Shown piece after piece: positions 1 to 10,871 of a stretch of 64,000 nt of DNA. Each line of letters begins with the position of its first letter. Within the stretch, counting starts at the first letter, position 1. This DNA comes from Hydractinia symbiolongicarpus (taxonomy: Eukaryota; Cnidaria; Hydrozoa; Anthoathecata; Hydractiniidae), in NCBI RefSeq assembly GCF_029227915.1, contig NC_079878.1, positions 26,499,501 to 26,563,500 on the forward strand, read 5' to 3'. The position numbers and the translations under genes are program-made. Under the pieces are notes generated by a model. That model was not told where the DNA came from. It saw only the letters and a program-made list of their open reading frames with translations, and searched no databases.

Positions 1-514
1 ACAGTATATTCATCATTAAGTCATTTATCCCAATGTCTCTGCATACAAATTTGATAAAATCATAATGGGAGATATGCTGCAAATGGTTAGAAGTTCTTTG
101 GAATAGAGTTATTCAAGGATCATTTGTTTTGCAGTTTGAAATATTAAAGGAAATTTGTTATCATAAAAAGAAAGCTGGAAGTTTTATTGAAATAGTTGTC
201 TGAGCTTGACCTTATATATGTGACAGTTTGCAGTGATTTTCCTAGTCAGAAAATTTACTTTTAAGATACTTTTAAGTCAATCATAGGTTCGGATTTTTCA
301 GGGTAGCCATCATGATTTGAGGGAAAACCTGTTGTTCCCGCAGGGGGTGAATTTTTTGTTAAATCTGTGACATTGTTTTGTTCTAGGTGAGTTTTTGCTT
401 ATTCAACTTTATCTTAATTCAGATACTTGTAGTTCTTGTTTAATCAAATCTTTTTCTCTGACAGTTTGACTGTAAAATGTTCGTGGATTCCCTGAACTGA
501 AAATTGTACCGCAC
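1..514. other. Left-edge stretch, no gene recognised
   Basis: I see no open frame with protein character here. The ERdj5-like gene that starts at 2660 on the minus strand runs towards this edge, so this is probably its intron, but I could not find the exon carrying the second half of the J domain between here and 2487. Confidence 0.4.
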
Positions 515-844
515 GATAGATAGATAGATAGATAGATGGCCATATTTTACATGGCTAGCCTCACAAATATTGACGGATATATCCTGTCTATTAATTCCAG
601 GAGGGTCCATGGCTTAGATGTAGAGTCCTAGAGTATTTAATGCTCTTTTTGAGATACGCAGACCCAATTAGGGCCGAACAGCCAACATAATGTGCCATTT
701 CCTCAATTTCCCTCACATGGCTTGGGTTAACTTGGGGCTATGGTAAAATTCACTCGCTCATGTTGAATCGCTGTCAAGAGGAATCGAACTCCGGTCTCCT
801 GCACAGAGTACGAGAGCTAATCTAACCACTAATCTACGGCGCCA
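515..844 (-). mobile_element. tRNA-derived SINE (family A)
   Basis: Read on the minus strand, the head near 844 resembles a tRNA gene: an A-box-like stretch (TAGATTAGTGG, about 826-836) is followed about 40 bases later by a B-box-like stretch (GGAGTTCGATTCC, 780-792), the two internal RNA polymerase III promoter elements. A non-tRNA body follows, ending in a CTAT tetranucleotide tail (GATA repeats on the plus strand, 515-537). A tRNA-like head, a body and a short simple-repeat tail are the standard layout of a SINE. It is not a real tRNA gene, because no acceptor stem closes the head. I could not identify target-site duplications. Confidence 0.7.
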
Positions 845-991
845 CAAATGTGACATTTACAACCAGGAGAATAAGCAGCAAACTCCAGAGACTAGTTTAA
901 AAGAAGGAAGCATAAGAATAACATTTAAGTCAAGTTCTTCAAAATCAACTTGCCACAAAAGAAACCTCAAACTTGAAAACCCACCCACTTC

Positions 992-1617
992 CAGTCAGGG
1001 TAAACACCTAATTAGGCGGCATGACCTAATTAGGCTAGTCGTTTAGCGACGTGATGTAGTTTAATTAGGCTACCCGTAGTCTAACTAGGCGAACGAAAAC
1101 TTTCTGTTGTAAATACGTGGAAATCATTGCGTTTCACACTACAATTTTTATGTGAATCAAATCTGTCCACTTTGCAGATAATTTTGACCAATTATCGTCT
1201 TATTTGCATCGCGCATTGGTAACTTATGGCCCAAACCTTGTGTGGCACTATTTGTTGTTTTAAATAATGGATTTCAGCCATTCACACCGCAGGGAAAAAA
1301 TAAATATGGCGGACGAAAACCTCACCTAAATAGGCGACACTTAACCTAATTAGGTTATATATTTCATTTTAACATAATTCTTAGTTGCGCGAACATACCG
1401 AGGCACAAGTGACAATTTTGGAATCATGGTCGCGTAGACTATCCATTCTGAACAAAGATTTTTTGCGATTTCTTCTTAGGAATATGTGAAAAGCCATTAA
1501 ATATTGTAATGTCTTAACTAGGTTACATATGGCCTAACTAGGCTACAATGAGTCGCCTAAATAGGTGGTATGCCCTAATTAGCCTACCGTCGCCTAATAA
1601 AGCGTTTACCCTGACTG
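992..1617. mobile_element. Non-autonomous inverted-repeat transposon with CCTAATTAGG arrays
   Basis: The ends are perfect 14-bp inverted repeats, CAGTCAGGGTAAAC at 992 and GTTTACCCTGACTG ending at 1617. They are flanked by a 5-bp direct repeat ACTTC (987-991 and 1618-1622), which looks like a target-site duplication. About eleven copies of the palindromic word CCTAATTAGG and close variants cluster in the first 100 and last 300 bases. There is no coding frame, so it must be mobilised in trans. I do not recognise the superfamily; a 5-bp duplication does not fit Tc1/mariner, Harbinger or hAT. Confidence 0.75.
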
Positions 1618-1647
1618 ACTTCTGGTAACGTAAAGATTAGTGAAGAT

Positions 1648-2391
1648 GTTCAGCCCAATCTTGGAACGCGCCCCGTCTTAAGACTGGCCAGGCCAATCTT
1701 CCGACAGTGACAAATGGGTGGCCAGTCTTAAGACTGGACTGCCCAATCTACGGACGTACATGCCCAATCTTAGAACAATTGTGGAAGACAAACATAACAA
1801 TAAAATTTTTAGAATTTACCTCTTAAGAGGAACTTTATATTGAAACTTTTCTTGGAAAATCAAAAGGCCAAAAATTTATTTATACCATGTATTTTATGAA
1901 AGGTTTTTTTTCTATAGACTATGATATTAGCTAGCTGGCTACAGCTCGCTAGCTGGCTAAACATCTCATCCAATGAAATTAACAGCTAGCTAACTAATAA
2001 TATGGTTGAATACGATTTTTCTGATAATTCATAAATATAAACATTTTATTTTTAAAATTTAGCCACTACTACAAACTGTATATAATTGCTAAATGTATAA
2101 CACATGCTCTACCAGCTAGCTAGCTAGCTACGATTTTCACTCTACTGTGTCCAAAAACGGGCCCGGTAAATTCAACAGTACCCAAAATATGATGTTTTAA
2201 TGTGCCTGAGAATGTTTGTTGGGAGTCTCAAAAAACAGAGCTCGTGTGGTGCATCCCTTCCTTAAAATTTAAAAGGCGCCAAAGATGAGCCTAACATGGT
2301 CTTTTGCCCAATCTTGTGACACCCTGCCCAGTCTTAAGACTGGGCAATTTTATGTCCAAAGATTGGGCAGCGTCCTAAGATTGGGCAGAAC
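1648..2391. mobile_element. Second inverted-repeat element with CCCARTCTTAAG arrays
   Basis: The left end reads GTTCAGCCCAATCTT and the right end, reversed, reads GTTCTGCCCAATCTT. Inside each end are further copies of CCCAATCTTRGGAC and of the palindrome CAGTCTTAAGACTG (about 1675, 1722 and 2328). The middle is AT-rich with GCTAGCTA runs and no coding frame. The design (short inverted ends plus arrays of one word beside both ends) is the same as its neighbour at 992-1617 although the words differ. No clean target duplication was found, so the exact limits are uncertain by a few bases. Confidence 0.6.
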
Positions 2392-2492
2392 AAAGACCTC
2401 ATAGAATCTTTTTTAAAGTAGGTAAATAAAATTTAGATATACACCAAGACATTAGAGCTAAAACGTTGCATACAAACTTGATTAAAACTTAC

Positions 2493-2660
2493 TTTGTTTT
2501 TATCTGGATGCTTTTCCAGAGCAAGTTTTTTAAAAGCTTTTCGTATTTCTGATTTTGTTGCATCCTGTGACACACCAAGTAACTCATAAAAGTCTTTTGT
2601 GTAAACAAAATTGACAAAGATAAATACAAATATTAATATAAAAGTTCGTTGAAAAATCAT
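2493..2660 (-). CDS. First coding exon of an ERdj5/DNAJC10-like J-domain protein (partial)
   Basis: The exon encodes 56 residues: a hydrophobic signal sequence (about residues 1-20), then the first half of a J domain with the diagnostic HPD motif near the end (residues 51-53), which contacts Hsp70-type chaperones. The order signal peptide, [21 protein letters not shown] closely follows the start of ERdj5/DNAJC10, an ER-lumen reductase of the protein-disulfide-isomerase family that works with BiP. The ATG at 2660 is the start because it opens the signal peptide; the open frame upstream of it has no protein character. The exon ends at a strong donor (GTAAGT at 2492-2487) in phase 0. The remaining exons (rest of J domain and thioredoxin domains) are not visible and presumably lie beyond the left edge. 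The assignment to ERdj5 rather than another secreted J protein rests only on this short stretch. Confidence 0.75.
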
Positions 2661-4036
2661 TATTGTATCACCTTGCCTGATGAATAAATAAAATAAATAG
2701 AATGTACAAAAATCAGTCAAGTTTTCGTGTTGAAACTTCGCAGATTCTAAATTAGACATGTAGCGCTTCACGAAATTTTCGGTGTACGGTGCAAACAAGG
2801 AGAATTTCGTGATAATGGTACATGAATCCTTTTAAAGATAAACAAAGCCACGTGTACATCACCTGTTTCCCTTTATAGAGAACACGGAAATTCAGAATTG
2901 ATCACCACCACACCCGTTGCTGGGAGACGAGTGGGGACATCCTCGTTGCTGAATATTTTAAGTATTATTGGGAGAAAAACAACCTCGTCCCAAGGGCTCT
3001 TTTTCACTTTTTCATATTGTGACCGGATTCAGGTTAAGTTATGCCATAAAAACATGCATATATACCGCCAAAGAAAGAATTTGGTTATAGTAGTCTTGTG
3101 ATAGAGCGTCCGCTAGCTCTACCAATTGGTACTGTAGAGGCTACCTTGGGTAAATAATTTCAGTAATAATAGTCCAAATTCTTGAAATACTCTTTGCTGG
3201 CGTCATTTAAAAACTCCCTGCATGACCTACGTAAAAAAGCAGAGACTTTGCATCCTGTCGGCTGTATGGATTAACCTTTTCACGCTTTTGTTCATATTTG
3301 AAAAATTATTACGAAAACACTGTCTTTGTTCCCATATTTTTGTCCAAGGCTGTAATAGTCAATGATGTTTTTATGCTGGTTTACAGCCTCGTCCCCAGGC
3401 CCATTTTTCTCTTTCTGACAATCTTCGCACCGTCTCCGATATCAAAAAGCGAAAAAATTGCCCTGGGAACGAGGTAGGCTTGTTTGTTAACTTCGTTCCC
3501 AGGGCGACTTACCTAAAGGCCAAATTTAAGACGCAAGTAGGGGAGATCTTGCTTTTTCGTATATATAATACCCAAAAAGAATTACAAACCACAATATTCC
3601 ACAATTATTTACCTCTTTCTCTGCTGCATAGAATTATGTTCTTTTCTCATGTAACTGGCTAACTTAGTTAGTCACTAAATATCGATAATCGTAGAAAGGG
3701 CTTGGGGATAAGGTTGAGGCAAGCCGACATTCATCACACATTCTGTCTCACTATCCTCCTAATTCTAATCCGACCGCTCTTTCAGGGCTTTTCTTCTCCT
3801 CCCTGATTCAAGTTAAGGGATAGAAAACATTTGGAAAGGAATTCTAATTGAACGTGAAATAATGCTCGATCCGTTTGTATGGTGATGTAATTTTAAGTAT
3901 AGAGATGCTGTATTTTCTTTTTGTTGAGTGTACAGTCATTAATTTTTAACTGCAAAAAATTTTAAGTCAAGCGAAAGTAATACTGACATGGGTGCACGAA
4001 AATAATTAACGCGGAAAATAAAGAGGGAAAAAATTA
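2661..4036. other. Intergenic stretch with foldback-repeat fragments
   Basis: No gene recognised. It holds pieces of a short interspersed foldback repeat whose arms read CCTCGTCCCCAGGGC: a half copy near 2981-3000, a full foldback at 3386-3476, and another half at 3487-3506. Confidence 0.4.
3386..3476. repeat. Short foldback element with CCTCGTCCCCAGG arms
   Basis: The left arm GCCTCGTCCCCAGGC pairs with the right arm GCCCTGGGAACGAGG across about 60 bases. The same arms recur at 17784-17865 and 35179-35253, so this is a dispersed family of small non-autonomous foldback elements. Confidence 0.6.
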
Positions 4037-4322
4037 ATTATTATTATTAAAATTATTTACTAAGGATGACTTCTTTAGTTCCTAATCAACGAGGGTCCTA
4101 CCAAAGGGGTCCAACTGTATTTAAAGCTCCCATTTGAGCTATGAAAGTCCAAAGTCGCACAGCAATCGCCCAACAAGACAACCGTCTAATCCTATTCTCA
4201 TGCTGAACGATAAACAGACGGATAGGTTCACACTTTTATAGTCTCTGGCATGACTCGGCTGGCGTTTAAACCGAAGACCTTCCGCACTGGAAGCCAACGC
4301 TATACCACAAGGCTACCAGTCA
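4037..4322 (-). mobile_element. tRNA-derived SINE (family B, copy 1)
   Basis: On the minus strand the head near 4320 has an A-box-like stretch (TAGCCTTGTGG) and, about 40 bases on, a degenerate B box (GGTTTAAACGCC). A body follows that is shared with the copy at 9743-10018, including AAATGGGAGCTTTAAATAC and GAGTCATGCCAGAG. Both copies end in an AT-rich segment and an AAT-type repeat, seen on the plus strand as TTATTATTA. The two-copy match makes this firmer than the promoter boxes alone. Confidence 0.75.
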
Positions 4323-4427
4323 GTAGAGGCACACTGAAATAAAGGACATTGAGCTATATGAGATATTGCGTAAAACGTTCTTACATAAAAGCTGTACAAA
4401 CATAAAGATTCAGCTGCAAGGTCGAAT

Positions 4428-4438
4428 CGAATATATAC
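4428..4438 (+). promoter_or_regulatory. Possible TATA box of the protease gene
   Basis: AATATATAC lies about 55 bases before the protease ATG at 4489, a plausible distance for a TATA element with a short 5' leader. AT-rich surroundings make chance matches common. Confidence 0.25.
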
Positions 4439-4488
4439 TTATTACGATGTCAAGTGACTAAGTATATCATAAAAGATTTCTACGCACC

Positions 4489-7047
4489 ATGTATGAAATA
4501 CTGATCTTTATTTTACTATCGGTACTAAATCTCAATCAGGGTAAGTTGATAATGTCAAACTGAATGTTGGTGTTGTCGTTGTTGGTTTTGTTTTGTTGTC
4601 GTTGTCGTTTGTTGTTGTTGTTATGGCTGCTGTTGTTGTTGTTGTTATTATTTTTGTATTCTTTTTTTCTTCTTGTTTTTATCGGTCTGCTGTACTGTAT
4701 AACTGTAACGCTTTCAGCATGCGTGGATATCCATCCTAAAATTTGCAAAGACTACGTTAGCAATCCAAGAGTGAATATTTGCAATTACCCGACCCACAAA
4801 AAATGGATGACAGAACATTGTAAAAAATCATGCAATTTGTGCCATCTTTATACCACGCTACCACCGACGACACTTCCACCACGTACAGTACCACCCATGA
4901 GTAAGAATTTTTTTTTTTGCATGCTGTCAGGTGTATATGGGTAGGCTAAAAACAGAAAAGATCTGTAAAGTTTTTCTATTCGAATAGGTTTAGTCAAGTT
5001 TAGTATCCTTTTCTAATAATTGTTTGCTAAACCTCTGCTTTAGGTTAAGTATGCGCAATTTAGCGATATGCATAAAGTATGTACTACTTCTGAAAACCGC
5101 AGTAGTTTTCCCACAGGCTAACCACTATTTTGCTACTTCTCCATCATTCATGTTACACACATACAAACGTAGCGCATAGTGATAGAGATTATCACAACAC
5201 CGTCATTCGTGTTAATCTTTTTTAGAAAATACAGGAACACTATATATGTAATGAAAAACATTTTCTCTAATCTTACTTAAAGTCTATAGAAATACATTTT
5301 CAATTAACATTGATATATTTTTTTCCTCTATTTTTGTCTTTTGTATATCTTAGCTGGCTGTGGCAAAACATTCATTCCGAAATCAAGAGTTATTGCTGGC
5401 CAAGATGCTGTTCCTGGAGCATGGCCTTGGCAGGTTGCCCTGCACGCTAGTGGTAGGTTTATGTGCGGTGGTTCTTTGGTTGCAGCAAATTGGATCGTCA
5501 CCGCAGCTCACTGTGTTGTAGGAAGGCAAGCTAGACATTTTACTGTGGTTTTGGGTAGGTCATAAATTTTATTTACTGTTAAAAAGCGAATTTATTTTCA
5601 TGTTTTATCAAAAGGGCTTTCATACCACGATTGGACCATGCCTTCTGTTAGAACATCTTTTTATCTTAGTCTTCTTATCAAAAAATGATAACGAGATTCA
5701 AAGAGATTTTAAAATTAAAACTTGATTGAAATATGAAACAAAACTTACTTTCTTTTTCCATTTTCAAGGCAATATTGTTTATCTTACAAAAATAAACAAT
5801 GCTTTATTTCTTACATCACGTTACGTATGTTTTTCTGTTAGGTCTTCACAATCGTTCACACAAAGCTTTACCTGACGATACCTACCAAGTCACCAGAGTA
5901 ATTGTACATAGCGGATATCGTTATAAATCAAACGATATCGCTGTCTTAAAGTTGAAAAGACCGGTCATGATGAAAAACAACATACAAAGGGTTTGTCTAC
6001 CGGAACAAGATCAACCACCTGTGGACGGAACAACGTGTTACATAACAGGTAATATTATAACACTTTAGGGGCGTTTTCATACCGCAATTTTGTTTGTCGC
6101 GTTTTCATATCAGGCTCGTATAAATTGCACATGCGCTAAGGCTTTGTACACATGTAGGCAATAGCTTTATTGCGGGTAAATGGTGTTCATACCTACGAAA
6201 TCTCATACCTGTCCGTCAAGCCGGTATGAGTTTAGTTATTTCATATTGAGGTCTTAGAGTGTTTCTTTTATATAACCAATCGAGTTGCTACGAAGTTTTG
6301 GCTTAAAAGCCAAGCAACCGCTGAGGAAGTATAAAGCTGTTGTAAAAATTGAATATTACGCTTGAAGAAGAGGCGAACTCCTTTAATAACTACTAAAACT
6401 TTAAGCATGAAGTCAAAGGTTGCTTTTAACAGCTCGCTAAGATGATGGGAAAGAAGTTGATTGTGCAAAAAATCGCGTATTTAAAGAATTTCATTGTAGT
6501 CACTCTCTCTTTACTAAATCTACAATACCCCTGACTATGTAAAATGAAGTAGGTTTATTTGCAACTTCATTACATTCATTAGCACATCACATCTAAAGTT
6601 AATAACCGTTCGTTTTTGCCAAGACAGAAGCTATTTTATGACTTGACAACCTCGTGTACTGTTTACTATTACACTGTAGTTTAATTGCTTAATGGTCAAG
6701 TTCGTTTAATAGGTTGGGGCAAAACAAAACACCCGGGAGGTGCATCAACAATATTGCAACAAGCTCCATTAAATACTGTTAATGAAACTGCTTGCAAAAA
6801 ACTCAATGAAAGGCTGGGAATACGAATTACTGATTCTATGTTATGCGCTGGAAATCAAATAAGCAAAAAGAGTGGTTGCCATGGCGATTCTGGTGGTCCG
6901 TTTGTTTGTCAGGCGCAGGACGGCCGTTGGTTTTTGCATGGCGTTGTGAGTTGGGGATCACCACAATGTAAATCAAAACATAGTTATTCTGTGTTTGCGA
7001 AAGTATCAAAATTGAGGTCTTGGTTAGATCTATTTATTTGGCAATGA
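4489..7047 (+). CDS. Secreted ShK-domain chymotrypsin-like serine protease, five exons
   Basis: Exons 4489-4540, 4718-4900, 5354-5554, 5842-6048 and 6713-7047 join in phase 1 at every junction to give 325 residues. Order: signal peptide (1-18), a six-cysteine ShK domain (C19, C27, C39, C52, C56, C59), a Thr/Pro linker (62-78), then an S1 peptidase. Activation would be cleavage after R90, before VIAG. The catalytic triad is complete: H131 in TAAHC, D177 in NDIAV, S274 in GDSGGP. The residue six before the catalytic serine, at the bottom of the S1 pocket, is Ser268 rather than the Asp of trypsin, so a chymotrypsin-type preference is inferred. Cys81 probably links the propeptide to the catalytic domain. 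ShK-plus-S1 fusions are known from cnidarians, where such proteases serve digestion or gland secretions; the role here cannot be told from sequence. The start is chosen because it opens a signal peptide and matches phase. Confidence 0.92.
4566..4655 (+). repeat. TGT/GTT trinucleotide-rich tract in intron 1
   Basis: An imperfect run of GTT and TGT triplets in the first intron of the protease gene. The Leu-rich or Asn-rich frames it produces on the two strands are artefacts of the repeat. Confidence 0.7.
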
Positions 7048-7651
7048 TAACTCATGAAAAAATATACTGTAAAATTAAAATATTTTGTTTTTTTTTTCCA
7101 TCTTTAAAAACTTGGCAGGTTACTCTTAGTAACTGTCAATGTCATGAAAAATCCTCTACAAGATTATAATCTTTGTTCCTGTTGTCCTTTCTCGTCCCCA
7201 GAGCTTTTTAAGATTCGCAGAAGAGGATTAGTTCCTCAGACACATTTCCCCGGCGAATTCGCCGTCCAATGCGAATTTTATGGCCAAAGTTAAAATAGGA
7301 ATAAAAATGGTCTAACGAATTATTTCTTTAAAGAGAATCAAAGAGTGCGTACAACATTTTGCTAAAAGAAATTAGACTCAGAGATCTTTCGACTTCTTTA
7401 AAAAGAACTTCCTCTTCTTTTTTTTGTTTGACCATCTTTTTGATCTGTGCTCCGTTTTCTTCAAGGGAAATACTCACAACACTTTTTACTCGTTAAAACT
7501 TTGTAAAACAAAACATTTAGGTAATAGATTAAGAAAGATCAAGCGGTGTGGCTTTGATGATTGCAATTCGCATGTTGAAGTTTTGATATTAATTTGCATG
7601 CTAATTCTTATATAATTTGTACGAATAACATAACATGCAAATAAGGGAACT
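7048..7651. other. Downstream of the protease gene, no gene
   Basis: No gene recognised. A half copy of the CCTCGTCCCCAGGG repeat lies near 7190, and several GCATGC-type words occur near 7565-7605. Confidence 0.4.
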
Positions 7652-7730
7652 GTTCACACCAAACAATTCTTATTGCATGCGATAACATGCGAATATGCAT
7701 AAGAATTACGTTATTCGCATCGGTGTGAAC
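7652..7730. repeat. Small foldback element with GTTCACACC ends
   Basis: GTTCACACC at 7652 pairs with GGTGTGAAC ending at 7730, and inside these AATTCTTAT pairs with ATAAGAATT. This nested symmetry over 79 bases fits a small MITE-like insertion. No target duplication was identified. Confidence 0.5.
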
Positions 7731-8705
7731 CTGGCTTAAACTTCAAATGGTCTGATCAGATGATGCTAACGATATTGACACGAAATTTCTTAAATTAAAA
7801 TTTTGATCTTTCTACATAACTTAACTTTTTAACATCTAACTTTTACAACAAGTATAATAAATCATTTACACATAATTATATTCTGGATATCAAGGCCTTG
7901 TCTTTTGCAACATAACCATTTTACTCGTTAGGTTTATGTTGGGTTTTGCAAACTACAAACCAACATTAAGTACTCTGGACTTTTAATAAAATAAACAAAT
8001 CGGTTGGTACTGGAAAACTTTATTTTAAAAATTTTGTGCTTTATTGTGCCTTGGATGGGTATGCGATTACCTATCACTGCCATGAACTGGTAACCATGGA
8101 AATCGTAGTACATTTTCTTATCCAGTGATTGAAAGATCTCCCCAGTTGACGTGTAAGGGTATGACGCCATCTTTAACAAATACGGTTCGGCATCCGGACA
8201 AGAAACCATGTGACATCGCATTGAACGCCAATGATTCTACTGTTACTTCTCCCAATACAACAAATATCGAAGACACAAATAACGATATGAGGCAAGCAGT
8301 TATGGCAGATGTACTGCAATACGAAAGGAGTTCTCTCCTTTGCTCCATGGACCACGGAAGAGACCAAAGTTATCATGAAGCTTGAGAATTTATATCTCCT
8401 ATTTTTTAATTCCCATGCCTGATGAATATTCAAACTCATTTTTAATTTTAAAATAACTTAATAGCTTTATGCCGTAGCTATAAAAATTTTAAAATGTACA
8501 TAATTTCGACATAGTTTTGAAATTAGTTACAATGAACTGTTTCATTGCAAAAATGACTTAAAAATGTCTATTACTCTTTTCATATGGATGACAAAAAATC
8601 CTAAAGTTTTATTATAATAGTGTGTTACACCAGGTCACTTGTTTCCATAATAGTTTGTAATCTAGACCACGAAAGTTTACAAAACTTTCTAAACCACCTC
8701 TTGCG
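7731..8705. other. Stretch with overlapping short open frames, unassigned
   Basis: Around 7934-8440 there are open frames of about 76-95 residues on both strands. I recognise none of them, and no splice signals chain them. They may be a remnant of the degenerate retroelement that follows, but nothing in the residues shows this. Confidence 0.3.
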
Positions 8706-9720
8706 GTGTTAAGATCATCCCACTGCTTGGTTAAGGGTTATATTGTTGACCTTATTACCATGCACAAGTCTGATAATTGCTGCTTTATAAACATAAAGAG
8801 AATTGTATTTTTATTAGAAGAATTGGGATTTCAGTGCATCCTGATAAATCACATTTTCTCCCTACCTAAACTTAAGAACATCTTGGTTCTTTCATTGATT
8901 CAGTCAATATACTTAAGGAAGACAAAAAACAAGGAATATTGTCAAAAACTTTCGTTTGCCACTGGCAAAGTTAACCTGAGTAAAAATTGCCCAACTTCTT
9001 GTTATCTTCAGCTTTAGTTTTTATGCTGTGCTATTTGTAAAAGTTCATTATGGAGATTTAGAACGTCTGAAGATAGACTCATTAAGAAAGGACTGGGGCT
9101 ATTTTGATTCATACACTTCTTTGTCTATGCAATAGCAGATATACAGTGGTGTAGGACAATATTACCTCATTATACAGTCCTATCTTATTTGGTAACCCCA
9201 CCATGACTATTTCCACTAATGCTTCTAAGCTTGGGTTGGGTGCAGTATGTTCTGAATCACAAACTGGTGGTTTATTTTCAGATATCGAATCTGAGCGGCA
9301 TATAAAAGTTCTAGAGCTAAAAGCTATTCTTTTTGGACTGAGGTCATTATGTAACTTAGTTTTCAACACCCACATCAAAATATTGTGTGATAATACAACA
9401 GCTGTACATTGCATAACCAACATGGCTAGTTGTCGTTTAGTACCTTGTGACATTGCGGCCAAGCATATTTGGAATGAGCTATTAGACATTTAAACTTTTT
9501 CCTGATATAGATTTATTGACCAGTAGAATCAATACCCAACTTGCTACATTAGTTTCTTATAGACCAGACCCTTGTGTTACACATGTCAATGCTTTCACAA
9601 TTAACTGTGATCACTCTATTGCTCCCCCTCCTTTCGCCCGTGTTTGGGCAGTTGTTCAGAAAGCAAGGACAAAATTTAAGGCTTGATTATTGTATCGAAT
9701 TGGCCAAATTAATCCTGGTA
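8706..9720 (+). mobile_element. Decayed DIRS/Ty3-like retrotransposon: reverse transcriptase end and RNase H
   Basis: The reading frame near 8745 gives GYIVDLI, where reverse transcriptases carry the catalytic YxDD; here the first Asp of the pair is lost. It runs on through a helix like LLEELGF, then shifts frame near 8830, where SVHPDKSHFLP continues the domain and meets two stop codons. At 9203-9493 an RNase H-like segment is open (ELKAILFGL, then LCDNTTAV with the expected Asp). A further match to the region after RNase H (NAFTIN) follows near 9590 after more frame breaks. The residue pattern best resembles DIRS-type elements. No integrase, tyrosine recombinase or terminal repeats were found. 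Clearly dead. Confidence 0.7.
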
Positions 9721-9742
9721 TGCGTTGCTTTTTTATTATACT

Positions 9743-10018
9743 GTTATTATTATATTTTTGAAATTATTACCCAGATAACCTCTTAAGTTCCTATTGGTAC
9801 TTCTATCAACGAGAGCCTTGCGAAGGGGGGAGTCCTAATGCATTTAAAGCTCCCATTTGAGCTACGAAAGTCGAAAGTCGCACAGCAATCACTTAACTAG
9901 ACAACCGCCAATCAATCCTATTCTCATGCTGAGCCTTAAGCAAAAAGGATAAATTCATACTTTGATAGTCTCTGGCATGACTCGGCCGGGGTTTGAACCC
10001 AAGAACTCATGCACTGGT
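9743..10018 (-). mobile_element. tRNA-derived SINE (family B, copy 2, head-truncated)
   Basis: It matches copy 1 (4037-4322) through the body and tail and has a better B box on the minus strand (GGGTTCAAACCCC). The A-box part of the head is missing, because similarity stops near 10018. Loss of the 5' end is the usual result of incomplete reverse transcription. Confidence 0.72.
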
Positions 10019-10871
10019 TCTTAGTGATCAACAACCGCACACACTTATCTTTAGATATTTTTCATCAGAAATGAAAAATGTGTTTCCTTCATTCACAGTT
10101 GAAACAAATCACCAGAAACCATTAAAATTTCTTCTATATTCCACCAACAGGAAAGTTTGTGTTGTGCAAAACCTTACAGAAAACCTGGCTAGAATTATTG
10201 GTCTACTCGGTCCGATCTCAGTAACCGATAATAAGTTATGCTGTTTCGTTCTTTGATTTTCATTGCTTTTAAAGCTTTCTGATGATGAGTCGAGGTAGAT
10301 AATTTTAAGTCTATGTGATGTTCATAACTCCCCATATCAATGTACACACAACTCCTCATATAATTACCGCGCCCTCCCACTCTCAGAAATAGTTTAGCCC
10401 TATTATACTGTGCTTGTTTTGGTAATAAATATACTAGACGAAGGGGGGCAGGGGGGCTGGATTTAACCATCCCAAAATAACATGTAAATAATATGTTAAC
10501 TAAACTTGGCAAGAATACAAGTAGGAAACGAAACGCTTTTGAAAAGGGTAAGATTTCATATTATTTGTATGATTTTGCGTGTTTTGGTTCGGCAATTTTT
10601 ATATTTGACTGTTATCTAACACTTTTAAGCTGGCTCTATAATTATTCCTTATAGACATTCATGAAATATTCATGAAACAAATTTTTATATGGGAGAAAAT
10701 ATAGTACAGCATTTCAAAAAAGGAAACATGGTGTATTTTTGGAATTACGACAACACGACTTATTTTAATTTGGATGAAATTCAAAAGTAAGAAAACGCCG
10801 TTAAAAAATCTCTAACATTCATTTTATTTTCAAAATGTTAGCGAAACACGTTTTTTTTGCTATCATTGTTT
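10019..10871. other. Region downstream of the glycosyltransferase gene, no gene
   Basis: No gene recognised. The last part probably holds the 3' untranslated region of the minus-strand gene ending at 10872. Confidence 0.4.

Noticed and set aside
815-843. A true tRNA gene
   Set aside because: A- and B-box-like words are present but no acceptor stem closes; it is the SINE head.
4536-4944. Open frames across the TGT/GTT tract (Leu-rich on plus, Asn-rich on minus)
   Set aside because: They arise from the trinucleotide repeat; only the ShK exon at 4718-4900 is supported.
8118-8439. Overlapping frames on both strands
   Set aside because: No motif, no splice partner, and mutual overlap; at most one could be real and nothing picks it.
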